NCBI RefSeq assembly: GCF_028453695.1
Contig: NC_135778.1
Span: 39,699,985 to 39,763,984, forward strand
DNA: 64,000 nucleotides
Direction of reading: 5' to 3'
Origin: Augochlora pura
Lineage: Eukaryota > Arthropoda > Insecta > Hymenoptera > Halictidae
The position numbers were made by a program, and so were the translations under genes. The notes under the pieces are model-generated. The model saw only the letters and a program-made list of their open reading frames with translations, did not search any database and was not told the origin of the DNA. Position 1 is the stretch's first letter. Each line of letters opens with the position of its first letter. Of the stretch, positions 13,286 through 26,600 are shown in pieces.

Positions 13286-13439
13286 AATATTATCATACAA
13301 TTTTTTCAGACATTCAATTACAAAACTACCAGGTCAAAATAGACGCTGCTATTGTCGATAAAAATATTATCGTACAATTTTTTCAGATATTAAATTACAA
13401 AACTACCAGGTCAAAATAGCCGCTGCTGTTGTCGATAAA
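13286..13439. repeat. Two-copy 77-bp tandem duplication
   Basis: Both units contain TACAATTTTTTCAGA, ACAAAACTACCAGGTCAAAA and GTCGATAAA with only a few differences. The sequence just before (ACCACCGTAAGCTTTAATAT) resembles the interior of the third TTAA family at 46888, so it may be an expanded fragment of that element. Confidence 0.85.
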
Positions 13440-13805
13440 AATTGTCGAACATCCGGCGAAACGTCCATTCGAAAACTGCCCGTCGACTTCGACGCGCAAC
13501 CGCGATTCGACGCGGAAGGTTAACCGACTGCTCGTGATCACCATAATCCGTGCGCCGGGAACGTCGGCGGTGGTACACGGACGTATTAACGCGCGGCGCG
13601 TAGAATTCTCCCGCGGCCACGTCCGTATAAACTATAAAACGATAAGCGCGACTATTAAATGCTAATCCGATCTGAAAAACGTTCGGCTAATCCGTCGCGC
13701 GGCTGCGCGTATCCGATATTCGTTCAAGCATCGCGCGCGACGCGCGGTCAGAGGAGGCTTATAAAATATGAAAATTTTAATCCCGTCTCGTTCCTTTTTC
13801 CGTTC

Positions 13806-13830
13806 TCCTCTCTCTCTCTCTCTCTCTCTC
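13806..13830. repeat. CT microsatellite
   Basis: About 12 CT units. Longer CT arrays are at 23683-23740, 34158-34186, 46205-46255 and 52961-53001. Confidence 0.85.
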
Positions 13831-14424
13831 TTGTTCCCACTTCACTCGCCGCCATTCTTTTTCTCTCTTTGTCCCCCGCGCCCGCGCGTTCACGCCACGT
13901 CAAAATTTCAGTGGACCCTTTTTCACGCATGCCGTTTCTCATTAACGTCGGTATACGCGAGAGCGAGCGAGCGAGCGCGCGCGCGCGCGGGGCCGCCGTT
14001 AACGGCTTGTTAGCGTTTTGCAAAGCGGTGCGTGTCACGATAGGCGTGCCGCGATAATTTATCGGCTCGTAAATTTACGCTTTCCCGAATATACAGGATA
14101 TACACACGCGCGCAGGTCCGTCGTCGTCGTCGTCTCTTTCAAGTGTCTGTGTGTGTGTATGTTTACCCGACGTGTGTTCCGCGCGTACTATATCTGTCCG
14201 TGGCTAATCTTCCCGATGACGGACAACGGCGCAGCTTCCGCTGCCAATTTGTCGGATGAGTGTTTTATGGAGACATTATGAACCATCCGGAGACAGGAGG
14301 AGAGGTCGGAATATTGATATCCTCGCTTTCACCTATGCGCTTGATACATGCGGGTCCTATGATATACGGTGTTTAAACTGTACATTTTTTCGGAAGTCAT
14401 CCTCCGAATTATTTCTTCCATTTA

Positions 14425-14545
14425 TTCTAGTTATTTTATTTTATTTCATTTTATCTTATTTTATGTCGTTTTATTTAATTTTATTTCATTTGATTTTATT
14501 TCATTTTATTTCATTTTATTTCATTTGATTTTATTTATTTTATTT
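14425..14545. repeat. ATTTTATTTC-type tandem array
   Basis: Units of about 10 bp (TTTTATTTCA) repeat roughly twelve times with variation. Confidence 0.8.
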
Positions 14546-15789
14546 CTACGGCGTCTTGAACATTCATAGAAGTTGACGCCTTCATATTTACCCTGTATAG
14601 TTAGTGCTTGTAAACGTAGATTTACAATTGTTCCAAAACGTAGAAATTCAGATCTTTTTAATTCGTCGTTCCGAGCCGTTGAATTAATTTTTCCATATTA
14701 CCACTAACTACTATGCATTCGCGAATGCACGGTTGCGCGTACAGTCGCAAATGAATCATTTTGAAAGAACATATGGGTTCATATATTACAATTAAGCTCT
14801 CCGTATGTGTTTGTGTGTTCGCAGCGCGTGCGACTGGCACGTTAATAAAAGGTAATTAACTTTACGCTCTCAACTTCTCTGTATCATTAACACGGTAATA
14901 TACATTGTACATACATTGTGTATACATTGTGCATACATTGTGTATACATTATTTCATTCCGTTGTTCGCGCGAAACGAGATAGAAAAGTGCGCGTTTCCT
15001 TTGCAGAACCGCATTTTATTAATTGTTGACACATTTCGTTTTTCTCGTGGTGAAATAAAATTCTGTTCTATTGTCATTAATTTTTCAGCGCTGAAGTGTG
15101 TGTGGTTATACTATAGATATCGCTTCTATTTTTTTAAATAGGAAATTAGTACAGTCGAGGAACATTTAATGGTTGTAATTGTGTAATAATAATAGTACTG
15201 CAAGGGGTTAATTATTAATATATAATATAATTATTAATATATTAATTATTATATTTTATATTTAATTTATATAATATTTTTATTTATTTTAAATTTAATA
15301 TATCATAATAATATAATATATCATTATTAATATATATATGTGACATAACCTTGACATGGGACCTTGACATAACCCAATAGCATCGGAAACAGTTCCGGCG
15401 AGCGCGGCGTTATTATTTTCTTATCGCCATAACCGATTCGAGGGGGGGGGGGGGGGGGGGGGGTGGGGGGGTGATCGAAGAGAATTTCAATTACGAAAAC
15501 GAATGCGCTCGCGTCGGCGCAGCGTGTTGGAGCTGACAGATACACAATGGCCGTGTCAAATGTAATTATAATTGGATTACGCGGCGGAATCTACGCGGCA
15601 GCGTGTAACCGGTGATTCTCTGTCCTACGGGATGATGACGATGATGATTCCGCATGAATAAATTGCCGTAGAACGATAAAACGCGACTGCACGTGCTTCG
15701 GCTGTTCTAGTTCGAACAATTTGACAGTTCGCGCGAGAGTGCCAATCTGTATGCACCCCGCAAATTAGGCTAAATTATTCTGTCGTAAA

Positions 15790-16030
15790 CGAGAATTATT
15801 CAAAGTTTCTTAGAATTTTTATAATTATTCAAGGTTTCTTAATATTTTTATAACTATTAAGAATTTCTTAATATTTCTATAATTATTCAAAGTTTCTTTT
15901 TCTTAGAATTCTTATAATTATTCAGAGTATTCTTAATATTCTTATAATTATTCAGAGTATTCTTAATATTCTTATAATTATTCAGTGTATTCTTAATATT
16001 TTTATAATTATTCAAAGTTTCTTCTTAATA
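15790..16030. repeat. ~30-bp AT-rich tandem array
   Basis: Repeats of TCTTAATATTCTTATAATTA plus TTCAGAGTAT; about eight copies, with the central ones nearly identical. Confidence 0.8.
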
Positions 16031-16844
16031 TTTTTACACCTGACATTAAAAGTACTCTTTCATTTTTTATTTCATCGTTGATCGAGCATTCATTCTAAAC
16101 TCGGTTCAGAAATGATTTCGTTAGGCGTAAACAACCGCAGGAATGTTTATCCCTTTAACCTGTCGTATACTGTCACCTGTCCGAGCTTATGTCAACGAGT
16201 AATCACGGATCTTTGCACCCGTTACACAGATCACTGGGTAAACGATAAACTAGTAATAAATAAATAAAAGCAGTAAGTGGATCGCTTTCACCTTAAACGT
16301 TTATTTGTTGTCGCGTGGAAAAATTGAAAGCTGCTGGACAAGTAATGCAAAAGTATATGATCATTCGTTTCGTTAATTGTAACAATATAAAAATAAAAAA
16401 AAATAGTCAAATGGTTTAATGACCAACTAAATACAATTGTTCGACTGCGAGATAAAGAAAGGATTAAGTTAAACGCCGAGTCCGGATAAACGCGATTAAA
16501 ATCATCGAGAGAAGAGGAGGGCGAATTTTCGTTTCGAACTACGGCTCTCTTCGTGAATTGCTCGTGGAAAAGTTTTATTTCGCCAAGGGATGCGCACTCT
16601 ATTCATTAAGGAGACTCCGCGAGGAAAACTCTTCCATTGTTCGGCCCTTAAACGTAACTGTAATTCGAAACAGCCATTCGTTTCTTACCGAGGAGCATCG
16701 TCGAGGAAGTCATTAACTAGATAAATAGGAGACGCGACGCACTGTGGTAGAAAAGCCCGAAATCATGGACAAAATATAAAACCGTGACGGATTTAATCGA
16801 AAATTTGTATGCAACGGTTTCCATGAAACTGAAAATTTAAAAAA

Positions 16845-17215
16845 AAAAATGGCGATAAGATATTTTAATTTTCACAAAAATCGATGTATGTATATTTTCG
16901 GGAGTTCCGATTACGAATCTAAATTTCAAAATTCTAGAAACAAAATGGCGGATCCAATATGGCGGATGGGTTATCGAAAACATGTTTTAATTTTCACAAA
17001 ATTCGATGTACGTATATTTTCGGGAGTTCCGATTACGAATCTAAATCTTAAAAAACAAAATGGCGGATCCAATATAGCGCCTATGGTTGTCGAAAAGATG
17101 TTTTGATTCTCACGAAAATTGATATATTTTTGGGAGTTTCGATTACGAAACTAAATTTAAAAATTCCAAAACCAAAATGGCGGATCCAATATGGCGCCTA
17201 TGGTCGTCGAAAAAA
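16845..17215. repeat. ~115-bp tandem repeat with ATGGCGGATCC
   Basis: Three units share TTTTAATTTTCACAAAA, TTCGGGAGTTCCGATTACGA, ATCTAAAT and AAAATGGCGGATCCAATAT. The ATGGCG core appears about six times. The open frame over it follows the unit and is not evidence of a protein. Confidence 0.88.
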
Positions 17216-17479
17216 ATGTTTCCCAAACGCCGCGGCGGTTCGGGCTGATTGCCGGAACGCGTGCACCGGAACGAAAACTCGCGTGAAATCTGAAAGCGTG
17301 AAATCACGTTACAGAGGGGGGGCTTATGGGATTACGCGAATTAAAATCGAGAGAGCCGCTACCGGCTGTCGACGTCGTCGTCGTCTTTCGGTCTCTGCGT
17401 CGTTTTGTTTCCGCGAACAAACGGAACCAGCTTTAACGCTCTTCTTATCACACCTGTGCAATGTTACCAATGCTTTATC

Positions 17480-17579
17480 NNNNNNNNNNNNNNNNNNNNN
17501 NNNNNNNNNNNNNNNNNNNNNNNNNNNNNNNNNNNNNNNNNNNNNNNNNNNNNNNNNNNNNNNNNNNNNNNNNNNNNNN
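17480..17579. other. Assembly gap (100 N)
   Basis: Exactly 100 N, suggesting a fixed placeholder rather than a measured length. It abuts a 19-bp tandem array, so the missing sequence may be more of that array. Confidence 0.98.
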
Positions 17580-17660
17580 AAGAATCAAACCAACGATGAA
17601 GAACCAAACCAACGATGAAGAACCAAACCAACGATGAAGAACCAAACCAACGATGAAGAA
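17580..17660. repeat. 19-bp tandem array beside the gap
   Basis: About four copies of GAAGAACCAAACCAACGAT, nearly perfect, running out of the N gap. Confidence 0.92.
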
Positions 17661-18015
17661 CCGAACGAAATCTAACAAACTTAAATTAGGAACCCTAACG
17701 ACCTATAGGCGCCTCGGGTGCTTCGGGGACGCTACCCCCCGTACTCGCTCAATGGCCCCTCCCATGAGCGAGCCCCTGAAGGACCTCCGATCGGAGGAAT
17801 ACCAACTTTGAAAATCTTTGACTGAAAAATTATTCCCAATGCTGATTTAAAATATTCAAATTACGGATCCATCGATGAACGAGACGATGATGTTCCTCAA
17901 TGTAACGCTAATTTGAGCAGCGTAAAACGCTTGCACGTATCCCACGACGAATGATGATCCTATGGAGAATGATACTCACACAGTGAATAATAATCTCACG
18001 GCAAATATAACTTAA

Positions 18016-18112
18016 TAACTAACGCACGTCTTAATAAATAACGCACGTCTTAATAAATAACGCACGTCTTAATAAATAACGCACGACTTAATAAATAACG
18101 CAACTCGATGAT
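18016..18112. repeat. 19-bp tandem array
   Basis: About five copies of CTTAATAAATAACGCACGT. Confidence 0.88.
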
Positions 18113-18654
18113 ATTACGAAATTTGTAGAATGTCATTTCCTCTTCATTTGCTAAAAGTTTCTATCGGTTTGAGTCAAATAAAATACATATAAGTGAGAAA
18201 TCAAAAATACATATAAATAAGAGATAGAAAATACGTATAAATAAGCAATAAAAAGATACACACAAGAATATCAAATTCTACTTAATATTTAAAAAGTACC
18301 CGTCACCCATTTCACAGCCATTAGCTCTACGTAATTACAGATTTCGAATTAGTTGCAAACGAATTTACAGCTGATTGGAAATCGGGAATTACATAGATTG
18401 CCCGAGTCTCACCACGTGGAGGTTGCTGGAGTGGAGACTCGAAAGGGTGTCAGAACGAAAACAGAATTTGCCACGGCGTAATAAAAGAAGAGCGTGTGCG
18501 ACTTACATTTCGATGCGACGCTGGCTCTGGAAGCAGCAACAGCAACGGATGACAGCAGCAGAGGAAAAACAGCAACAGGAAATGCAGATGTGGGGGAGCA
18601 AAAATTTGGAAAATGACCAGAAATTAATACTAGGTTGGCTAGATTTGATCAATG

Positions 18655-19055
18655 GGACGACCAGGGATAATCATTTGAATGACCACTGATAATAACTTGA
18701 ATGACCACTGATAACCACTTGAATGACCACTGATAATCACAGGAATTACCACTGATAATCACTTGAATGACCATTGATAATAACTTGAATGACCACTGAC
18801 AACCACTTGAATGACCATTGATAATAACTTGAATGACCATTGATAATAACTTGAATGACCACTGATAATAACTTGAATGACCACTGATAATCACAGGAAT
18901 GACCACTTATAATAACTTGAATGACCACTGATAATCACTTGAATAACCATTGATAACCACCTGAATGACCACCGATAATCACTTGAATGACCACTGATAA
19001 TCACTTGAATGACCACTGACAACCACTTAAATGACCACTAATAATTGTTGGAATA
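18655..19055. repeat. 22-bp minisatellite
   Basis: About 17 copies of GAATGACCACTGATAATCAC plus TT, with higher-order variation (AATCACTT, AATAACTT and AACCACTT variants interspersed). Confidence 0.92.
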
Positions 19056-19284
19056 ACCATTACTGGTCACTACGATGGTCACTAGTGAGCACGGGGTGGA
19101 CCAAGGGTCAGCAGTAATCCATTGAGGTCCACCCTGGATCGGAGCACTTCGCGAGAACACACGCGACGAGCACACTACGACGTACGACCACCTTCAATGA
19201 CAAACGCGCGGTAACTGATTGAACAATGACACGCCGCTGAACGGTTAACCTTCAGGAATCATCCCCACTTATTTCGATGTTGCG

Positions 19285-19655
19285 AAGTATTCGAACGAAT
19301 TTCTTTCATTAATAAATTCATTATTTCCGGCTTCTTAATGTTTATAACAATTCCGTTTGTTAGAAATATGGTCAAGCAACCCCTTGGCTATTTTGCCATT
19401 GAATTTGTTAATAACAATAACTGGTAGAATCAGAGATACGGAATAATTTTTCGAGCACGAATATTTCGAGAAATTGTTGCGTTAATAAATTGATTACTTC
19501 TTGGTGTTTATTATTCAAAAGAATTCTTTTTGTCAATTATATTATTAAGAACCACGTTGGCTATTTTGTTATTTAATTTGTTAATAACAATAGCTGATAG
19601 AATCAGAGTTGTGGAATAATCTTTCGAGCACGAATGTTTCGAGAAATTACGTCGA
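19285..19655. repeat. Two-copy ~180-bp tandem duplication
   Basis: Both halves contain TTGGCTATTTTG, AATTTGTTAATAACAATA, TAGAATCAGAG, GGAATAAT and TTCGAGCACGAAT in the same order. Confidence 0.8.
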
Positions 19656-20023
19656 AGGTCATGACTGCGACGCAGCCGCGTCGAACCGCTGGCAAATATG
19701 TGTTAAATTATTTCGTATTATTTCGAAAGGGAAATAATTAATAACGTCACGAGCGCAAAGGGTTAATCAACGTAGCCGCGAAGAAAATCTTAGCTCAACC
19801 AATTAAATTTACCTTTAACAAATTTGGAAGGGGTGAAATTAATCTTTCAAACTTCCACGTCCAACGTTTCTATTAAAAACATACATTTTTTAATTTAACA
19901 ACGTCTTTTCCTAGAATATTTGCGCCACAATAAAATGATTCACCAAAGGCAAGGATCTGATGACGTCATAGTCACAAAATCATAGACGTCGACGGAAATA
20001 TTTCTTGCAGAATTTCGGAAATA

Positions 20024-20105
20024 TTTTCTCGAATTTTAGAAATAATTTCTCGAATTTTAAAAATAATTTCTCGAATATTAGAAATAATTTCTCGAATTTT
20101 AAAAA
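20024..20105. repeat. 21-bp tandem array
   Basis: Four copies of AATTTCTCGAATTTTAGAAA plus T. Confidence 0.85.
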
Positions 20106-20734
20106 ATGCCACGACGACCCCGAGATTGTTGCAAAGAACCAGGGGGGAGGTCGAGGACGTGGTTAAGTGTCGAACAATTTTCAGAGATTTTATAACCTCT
20201 CTCACCCCGGAAGTCGGCCGGGTTCTCGACGGTTCACGTGGAGACGCGCGCGCGCGCGCGCTCGCGTCCACAGGCGTGACGTAAATTAGCTTGCAACTTC
20301 ACCTGCAGGTGTTTCTTCCCTGTCGCAAACGCGAAACGTCTATTACTCGTTTGTTTTTTTTTCTGCCTCGTTCGTGCGATGCTAAAAATATATTTATTTA
20401 AAATATATTTCTCGTTTCGTACACGGAGAAATAAAACCGAATATGTTGCGTCGTAATTCAAAATGGAAACTGCAATGATGTCTATTATTATTTCTTGGAG
20501 AAGATCGAAACAACGTTCGGTGGAATTTAGTATAATATAGTATGATATTAACGTTTTGCGTTTGATACTTTTGGTGTCGCTGAGGCACTGTTAAATTTTT
20601 ATCTAGATTTTTATTTAGACTTTTCTTTAGATTTCTATTTCAATTTTTATTTCTAGTATTTCTAGTATTTCTATTTAGACTTTTATTTATTATAACAGAA
20701 TTCTAACATGTCTTCTCCTATATATTAAATCTTT

Positions 20735-20870
20735 TTCTTATTCCAATTATTTTCTCTTATTCCAATTATTTTCTCTTATTCCAATTATTTTTTCTTGTTT
20801 CAACTATTTTCTCTCATTCCAATTATTTTCTCCTGTTTCAATTATTCTCTCATCTATCAATTGTTTTATC
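20735..20870. repeat. 18-bp tandem array
   Basis: Repeats of TTCTCTTATTCCAATTAT, about six copies and decaying to the right. Confidence 0.8.
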
Positions 20871-22198
20871 TTGTCGCAATCTTGGTAGAAAAATTCCGCA
20901 ATAATTCCCGTTGAAAAGACGGTCCCTGATTTTACTCCCGTGAAAGGAACGACATAAAAACGAGACCGTGATTTTTCACGCGGTCCACCACCGTGGCCAG
21001 ACGCTCTGCCATCCCTATATAGAAAAGGTCATGCCCCTCCTGGGGTCAGATCTTTACGACGTTCCAGAGAGTAATCTTCCAGATCGCGAAGAAAACTGGG
21101 GGAGAATTAAGTGTGCGCCTCTCCAGATAAACCAATTTGTCTACGATTTCTCAGCGTCGCCGACAAACCCCAGCCTCGTTCGTAATTAACTCAACGCGTT
21201 ACCTTGAAATTAAATACTTGGATATTACGAGGCTAAACAAATTTCCTGACAATTCTTTTGCCTTCGCGTCTATATTAAATCTTGTTAATATTAAAGGTAA
21301 CGCTGATGTATGAATGATTTAAAAGGAAATTATTGTGTCGATTCTAATAGCGTAGATCACCTTCTATTCTTATTATATTATATATTATATTATATAATAT
21401 TGGGTTCCGGCGATGACGTAATAAAAGCGCACTCGGTTCGCCAATTAAAAATTATTAGTTTTCCAATAATTTAAAATATAACTATAATATTTGCTAGATA
21501 TTTCACAAAGTTTGAACATTGAAACCTTGCACACCCTGTATATCTCTACCTCGAGAGATATCGCTTTCTACGCTGGAAACCGAAGGAAGCAGTTCGCACG
21601 GCCGGGCGCAGCGCGCTATATATTACCCGCCGGTAATTTCGTAATGAAATTGTCGTACCGATACGATAATTATCGCGCATCTGGTGAAGCCGATCCGCCT
21701 GATTATCGAGATCCAACGAAGATCGTAACCGAAAGAGGGGGAGACAGACATGTGTGTGTCTATATGTGTGTGTGTGTATGCGAACGCGGAGAGCGCGCCG
21801 GGTAGTTTATCCGATCTGCCGGACCCGGGGTAGTCAAGTATTTACGAAGTTCTGATCAGTTTCTGCCACATAAATCATATCGGTGTGATCGTTCCACTTG
21901 GCTCGTAGTTATTACGCAGGAGGTATGATTAAGCACATGTTGCATGCGCTAGCCGAGACCTTATTGGTTGCGCGGCCAGGTAATATATGGTCCTATATTC
22001 TGGGAAATAAATGGAATACACACGAGCGGAAAACGGGGACCAGCGAAATTCTCTGCGAATCCTTTTCGGCCCGACCGATGAAGCCATTGGATGTTTAGTT
22101 ACTGTTTGTTAACGGTTGTTTTAGTTGTTGTTTATTACTGGATATTTAGTTGCTGTTTGTTATTGGTTGGTTAATTACTATTTGATACTGGACGTTTA

Positions 22199-22375
22199 AT
22201 TATTAGCTATAGATTATTAGCTCTAGATTATTAGCTCTAGATTATTAGCTCTAGATTATTAGCTATCGATTTTTAGCTTTAGATTATTAGCCTTAGGTTA
22301 TTAGCTCTAAATTAATAGCTGTAGATTATTAGCTATAGAATATTAGCTATAAATTATTAGCTACAGATTTAGTTC
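22199..22375. repeat. 14-15 bp tandem array
   Basis: Repeats of AGATTATTAGCTCT and variants, about 12 copies. Confidence 0.85.
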
Positions 22376-23678
22376 ACATCGACGCTATCAATTTTACACT
22401 AAAAATATATAGCTTCTTAAACTTAAAAACTAACCCCTTAGTAACAGTGATTCACTACGTAAATCAAACACTATTCTAAACCTAACCATGATTGCAAAAT
22501 ATTACAATACAAAAATATTATAATACAAATGTAAAATATTACCATACAAAAATATTGTAATACAATTGCAAAATATTACAATACAATATACTATCCAATA
22601 TAATCATAAAGTTCCCTAAAAGAAAAATAAATAGTATAAAAATAAATCACCAAGAAAATTCACAATTCCACGAAGAAATCGATTCTTCGTGAAATAAAAA
22701 TACTACTCTAAATTAAAAAAAAGAAAGAAAGAAGAAACAGAATTCATGTTTGCAAATCCCGTAATGGTAAAGCATACAATTTCCCTATTTTTTTCTAGAA
22801 ATATCCGCACTCGTTTTCCGAAAAGTCAAACGCGCGATTTTTCTATCCGTTAGCGAACGCTGTGTGTTTGACGTTGAAACGGAAAAATCAATCTGAATTG
22901 AAAAACAAACACGGAAGGAATACGTAAAAAGGTTTTTGTGCAACCGCGTGCTATAAGATGAGTTTGCTCTGTTACATAAATGATGGCGTCCGGAACGGTG
23001 GTGGTGGTGTTGGTGAATCTCTTTCGTCGAAGATGTACAGCCCCTTGCAAAAAGAAAATCGAACTGCTTTCGACACGCGCTACAGTTTTTTCGAAAGTTT
23101 AGCGAATTAAATGAATTTTTGAACGAAATAAGGTTTTATTAAAATACTATAATAATAATAGAAATAATAGAAATAAATACTGGTAATAGAAATAGTAAAA
23201 AAATAAATACTGTTAATAAAAATAGTAAAAATAAATACTGGCAATAGAAATAATAAAAATCAATACTAATAATAAAAAGAACTCTCGTCTCTTTAAATTT
23301 CTTTTCACCGACATCTCCAGAAAATTGAAATAATTTATTCTAGTGTCGACAAAAAGTTTAAACATTTTACATGCTTTACTTATCGCGGTTGGCGGTTTTT
23401 GCACATCGCAGCGAAATCGAAAGCGTAGAATCCTCCTCGAGCCATGGAAAATCCGGGAGACGTGGAAGCATCGATTATAACGACGGTTAATCGCTAATTA
23501 CAGCGATTCCCTCTACGAAAACAACCCGGGGCCCCTCTCGGCCGTGGCCAGCCGCAGCTTAATAACAGGAATCGATCGAGAAATTTCAGACGGTGGCTGA
23601 ACAAGGTTATTAACTATCGAGAGGTTTATTCGATCGATCTGACACGCTATATTCCGCTCTCGCGTTTAACGACTGCCC

Positions 23679-23733
<55 letters not shown>

Positions 23734-24980
23734 TCTCTCTCACAGTCCATCGTATCTCGCGAAATAATCGAATGTTCATCTAAAAAATCGCTCGATTTCA
23801 ATCGTTTTTTCGCGCGCGCGACGATAATGCTATACTTCGAGCTTTCCATTTACGTATAATACAATATCGTCAAACCGGGGCCGCAATTTTTATCACGTCG
23901 ACGCCGGTTAATTACGGTGCCCGTCCACCGTTTTCTTGTTCGCGACGTTACATTCTAAATTGGGAGCGAAAAGGCGGCAGCGAACTTTGTAGATTAAATG
24001 TTAACTCGTCGGATTAAATGTTGCTTCGTGTTTGCCGTCGAAAGTGGCAATCATCGCCTTGGTTACGATAGCTTCGAATCTGATATGTAATTCCATTCTT
24101 GGAAATTAGGCGAACAATAATTATACAATTTTTACCTTTGGAATTAGGCTGTTTTTTCTAGATGGATAATTGCTTAATTGTAGGGTTGTTCGGATAGCGA
24201 TTCTCTTTTTTAAGCAACGGGAACAGAAAGTGTAGTTTTATACAGACTATGTTATTGTAGATTGTATTTTTATTATTAGATTGAGGTTATCTTTGTGCGA
24301 AATTATAGCTTTCGAACTCAATTGTGAAAGACGGAAATTAAATTCGAATATTAGGTCTACCAGAAAATTATATTAAGATTATGTCATTTATTTCAATTAA
24401 GTTGCATTCGACAAACGTTCTTTAATTTACTTTTTAATTATTGAAATGTTTTCTTTACTCGTGCAAAAATAGTAAAAATTCTCCTTAAAAAAAGTTGTTC
24501 AAAGGATGAAACAAAATTAAATAAAATACTTTAATAAAATGACTCGAAAAGTCGTTTATTTAAAGCAATTTAAATAAAATGCTTCAATAAAATGGCTCGG
24601 AAAGTCGCGCCCATCGTTTATCACTTTTGACCGGTTTTCTCTACGGCGGGATCACCTGTTTCCGAACCCTATCGCGAAATAATGGGTCACTTTGCGCGGA
24701 TCGGCGCGCGCGCGACACGAATGACCGCGGCGGCGCCCGGGCGCACTCGTTAACACACGAACGAGAAGCCGACATCAAAGCGTATAGGTATTTAATTAGT
24801 ACCTGCGACGTTAATGACCGAGTATCGGAATAAATTATTCCGGGCGACATTTATCGGCCGACGCATGATGTACGGTCGTTTCAAGGGAAACACTTTATCG
24901 AAATTGAATGATATTATAATATATATAGACCGAGTCAATTTGTCAAGGAACTCGATCAACTTTCAAATAGAGCCGGCATT

Positions 24981-25038
24981 TTATTAACCCTTCGATCTTA
25001 TTAACCCTTCGATCTTATTAACCCTTCGATCTTATTAA
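24981..25038. repeat. Tandem TTAACCC terminus, three copies
   Basis: TTATTAACCCTTCGATC repeats three times and then runs into TTAACCCCTTCCCGTAC, the end of a TTAA element. The repeated unit includes the target site and terminal bases of that kind of element. Confidence 0.85.
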
Positions 25039-25280
25039 CCCCTTCCCGTACTTTAGCGAGTCAGACTCGCGATGAAGATTTTTGCCCAAACATGAATATC
25101 GCGAATCGGACTCGCGAACAGTTACTTGGGCCAAAACATAAACATCGCGAGTCGGACTCGCGAACAGATACTTGGACCAAACATAAACATCGCGAGTTTT
25201 TTTCGCGAACACATACTTGGGCCAAACGTAAACATAACAAGCCGAGCTCGCGGACTGATTTTTTGCCTGTTACGCTCGTG
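25036..25280 (-). mobile_element. TTAA element, family C, with 45-bp palindromic array
   Basis: The left end TTAACCCCTTCCCGTAC is the mirror of the right end of 36921-37244. Inside are about four 45-bp units with CTTGGGCCAAACATAAACAT and the palindrome CGCGAGTCGGACTCGCG. The right segment GGACTGATTTTTTGCC, followed by GTTACGCTCG, matches 34490-34530 in reverse complement. The far end was not located. Confidence 0.75.
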
Positions 25281-26444
25281 ACTGAATGTTAGTTCCTCTC
25301 AGTACCTCGGAACAGTTAGTCACGATTCTTGTCGTTGCTGTTACGAAGCAGTTCAATTATTAAAATTTAAGAAACCCCTTCAAAATGCAAGGTACTTAAA
25401 TTAAGACTCTCGCGCCGTTCTCCAAAATTTGCAAATTCCGTGCGCCGACCGGTCCGCTAGGTATCTACGAACGAGAGAGAACTCACGGACATAAATACTC
25501 GATGTCATCGCTGGGCTGCGACTCCGCAAATTATTCAGCCGCGTCGCGGGACTATCGGTGACACCTGAATATCGATTGGCAGGGTCGAAAAGTCTCGGCG
25601 TCGTCGTGCACCGTCGCCGGTAAAAGAAGACGAAGAGAAGCCGAAGAACCAGAAGAAAGAAGAAGAGATTTCTCGTGTATATCTTGATAACGGGTAACGG
25701 GCGCATTCACAAGGGGGGGAGACACAACGGGTGACACGTGTCACCGTTCAGTGAACGATGACAGTTTTCCCGACCTCCTCCGTTTCCGCTTTGCCCGGTT
25801 TTTCCAACCGGGGCGAGAGATCGTCGCGAGGGGGGAGGGCGGCGCGTCGCGTCGTATCGAACACGGCCCGGTGTCGTCCATTGAATTTCACTCGAGAGAA
25901 AGAGAGAGAGCCGGAGATGTATCTCGAGAAGAATCGTGCCGTAACTTCCTCTACTCGAGCACGACGCGCGGCCCGTCGTTCCTTCTTCGTGACTTCTTGA
26001 AAATGACGGAATAATTGAAAAGGCCGCGGCGACGCGGCGCGGATCGAAAGACCGAGGAGCTGCCCGACGAGTGAAAAAAAAACCCGTGGGAGGGGGGCGG
26101 TGGGCACAGGGTGGCAATCGGCAAGGAAGTTGCAATTTTAACGACCCTTCTTTCTTTCTTCCCTCGGCATTTTGCTCGTACACGATCACTCGACCCAATA
26201 ATCCGCGTGTCGAACCGAGTCGAGTGCGCTTTTATTTCCCGCTTTCGCTGATATGTACTACTCCAACCGGCCGTTGTTCTTCTTCGCTCCGGCGTTGGTA
26301 ACTTCGCCTCCATGTATGCGTTAACTGTTAGGTTTAAATATTTAGGTTTAAGCGAATATATGAAACTGTATGTCTTCTTTTAAATGTCGTCGATTTAATC
26401 GAAATATGCCCCGTTTGCTTTTTTACGCCTTTTTCGACGAGACT

Positions 26445-26600
26445 TTAACCCTTGGCACCGTAGCGGGGACATTTTTGAGATCGCTGAACTCGACGTCCCC
26501 GAAGCGGGGATATTTTTTGAGATCGCAGAAGTCGACGTCCCCACAGCGGGGACATTTTTTAAAATCGTCAGAAAAATCGACGTCCCTGCAGCGGAGACGT
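26445..26600 (+). repeat. TTAACCC-led ~42-bp tandem array
   Basis: It begins TTAACCCTTGGCACCG, then about three units containing GCGGGGACATTTTTTGA and GTCGACGTCCCC. GCGGGGAC and GTCCCC form complementary halves, so each unit can pair with itself. Confidence 0.7.

Noticed and set aside
16849..17618. Open frames over the 115-bp repeat and gap
   Set aside because: They translate the repeat and include N-derived residues; no protein family is visible.
18649..18928. Minus-strand repeat protein (VIISGHSS-like units)
   Set aside because: It is a translation of the 22-bp minisatellite; repeat number and sequence follow the DNA unit, with no start context or homology.
25707..26313. Overlapping 120-163 codon frames on both strands in a GC-rich block
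   Set aside because: Long frames in several phases at once reflect high GC with few stops; no conserved motif.
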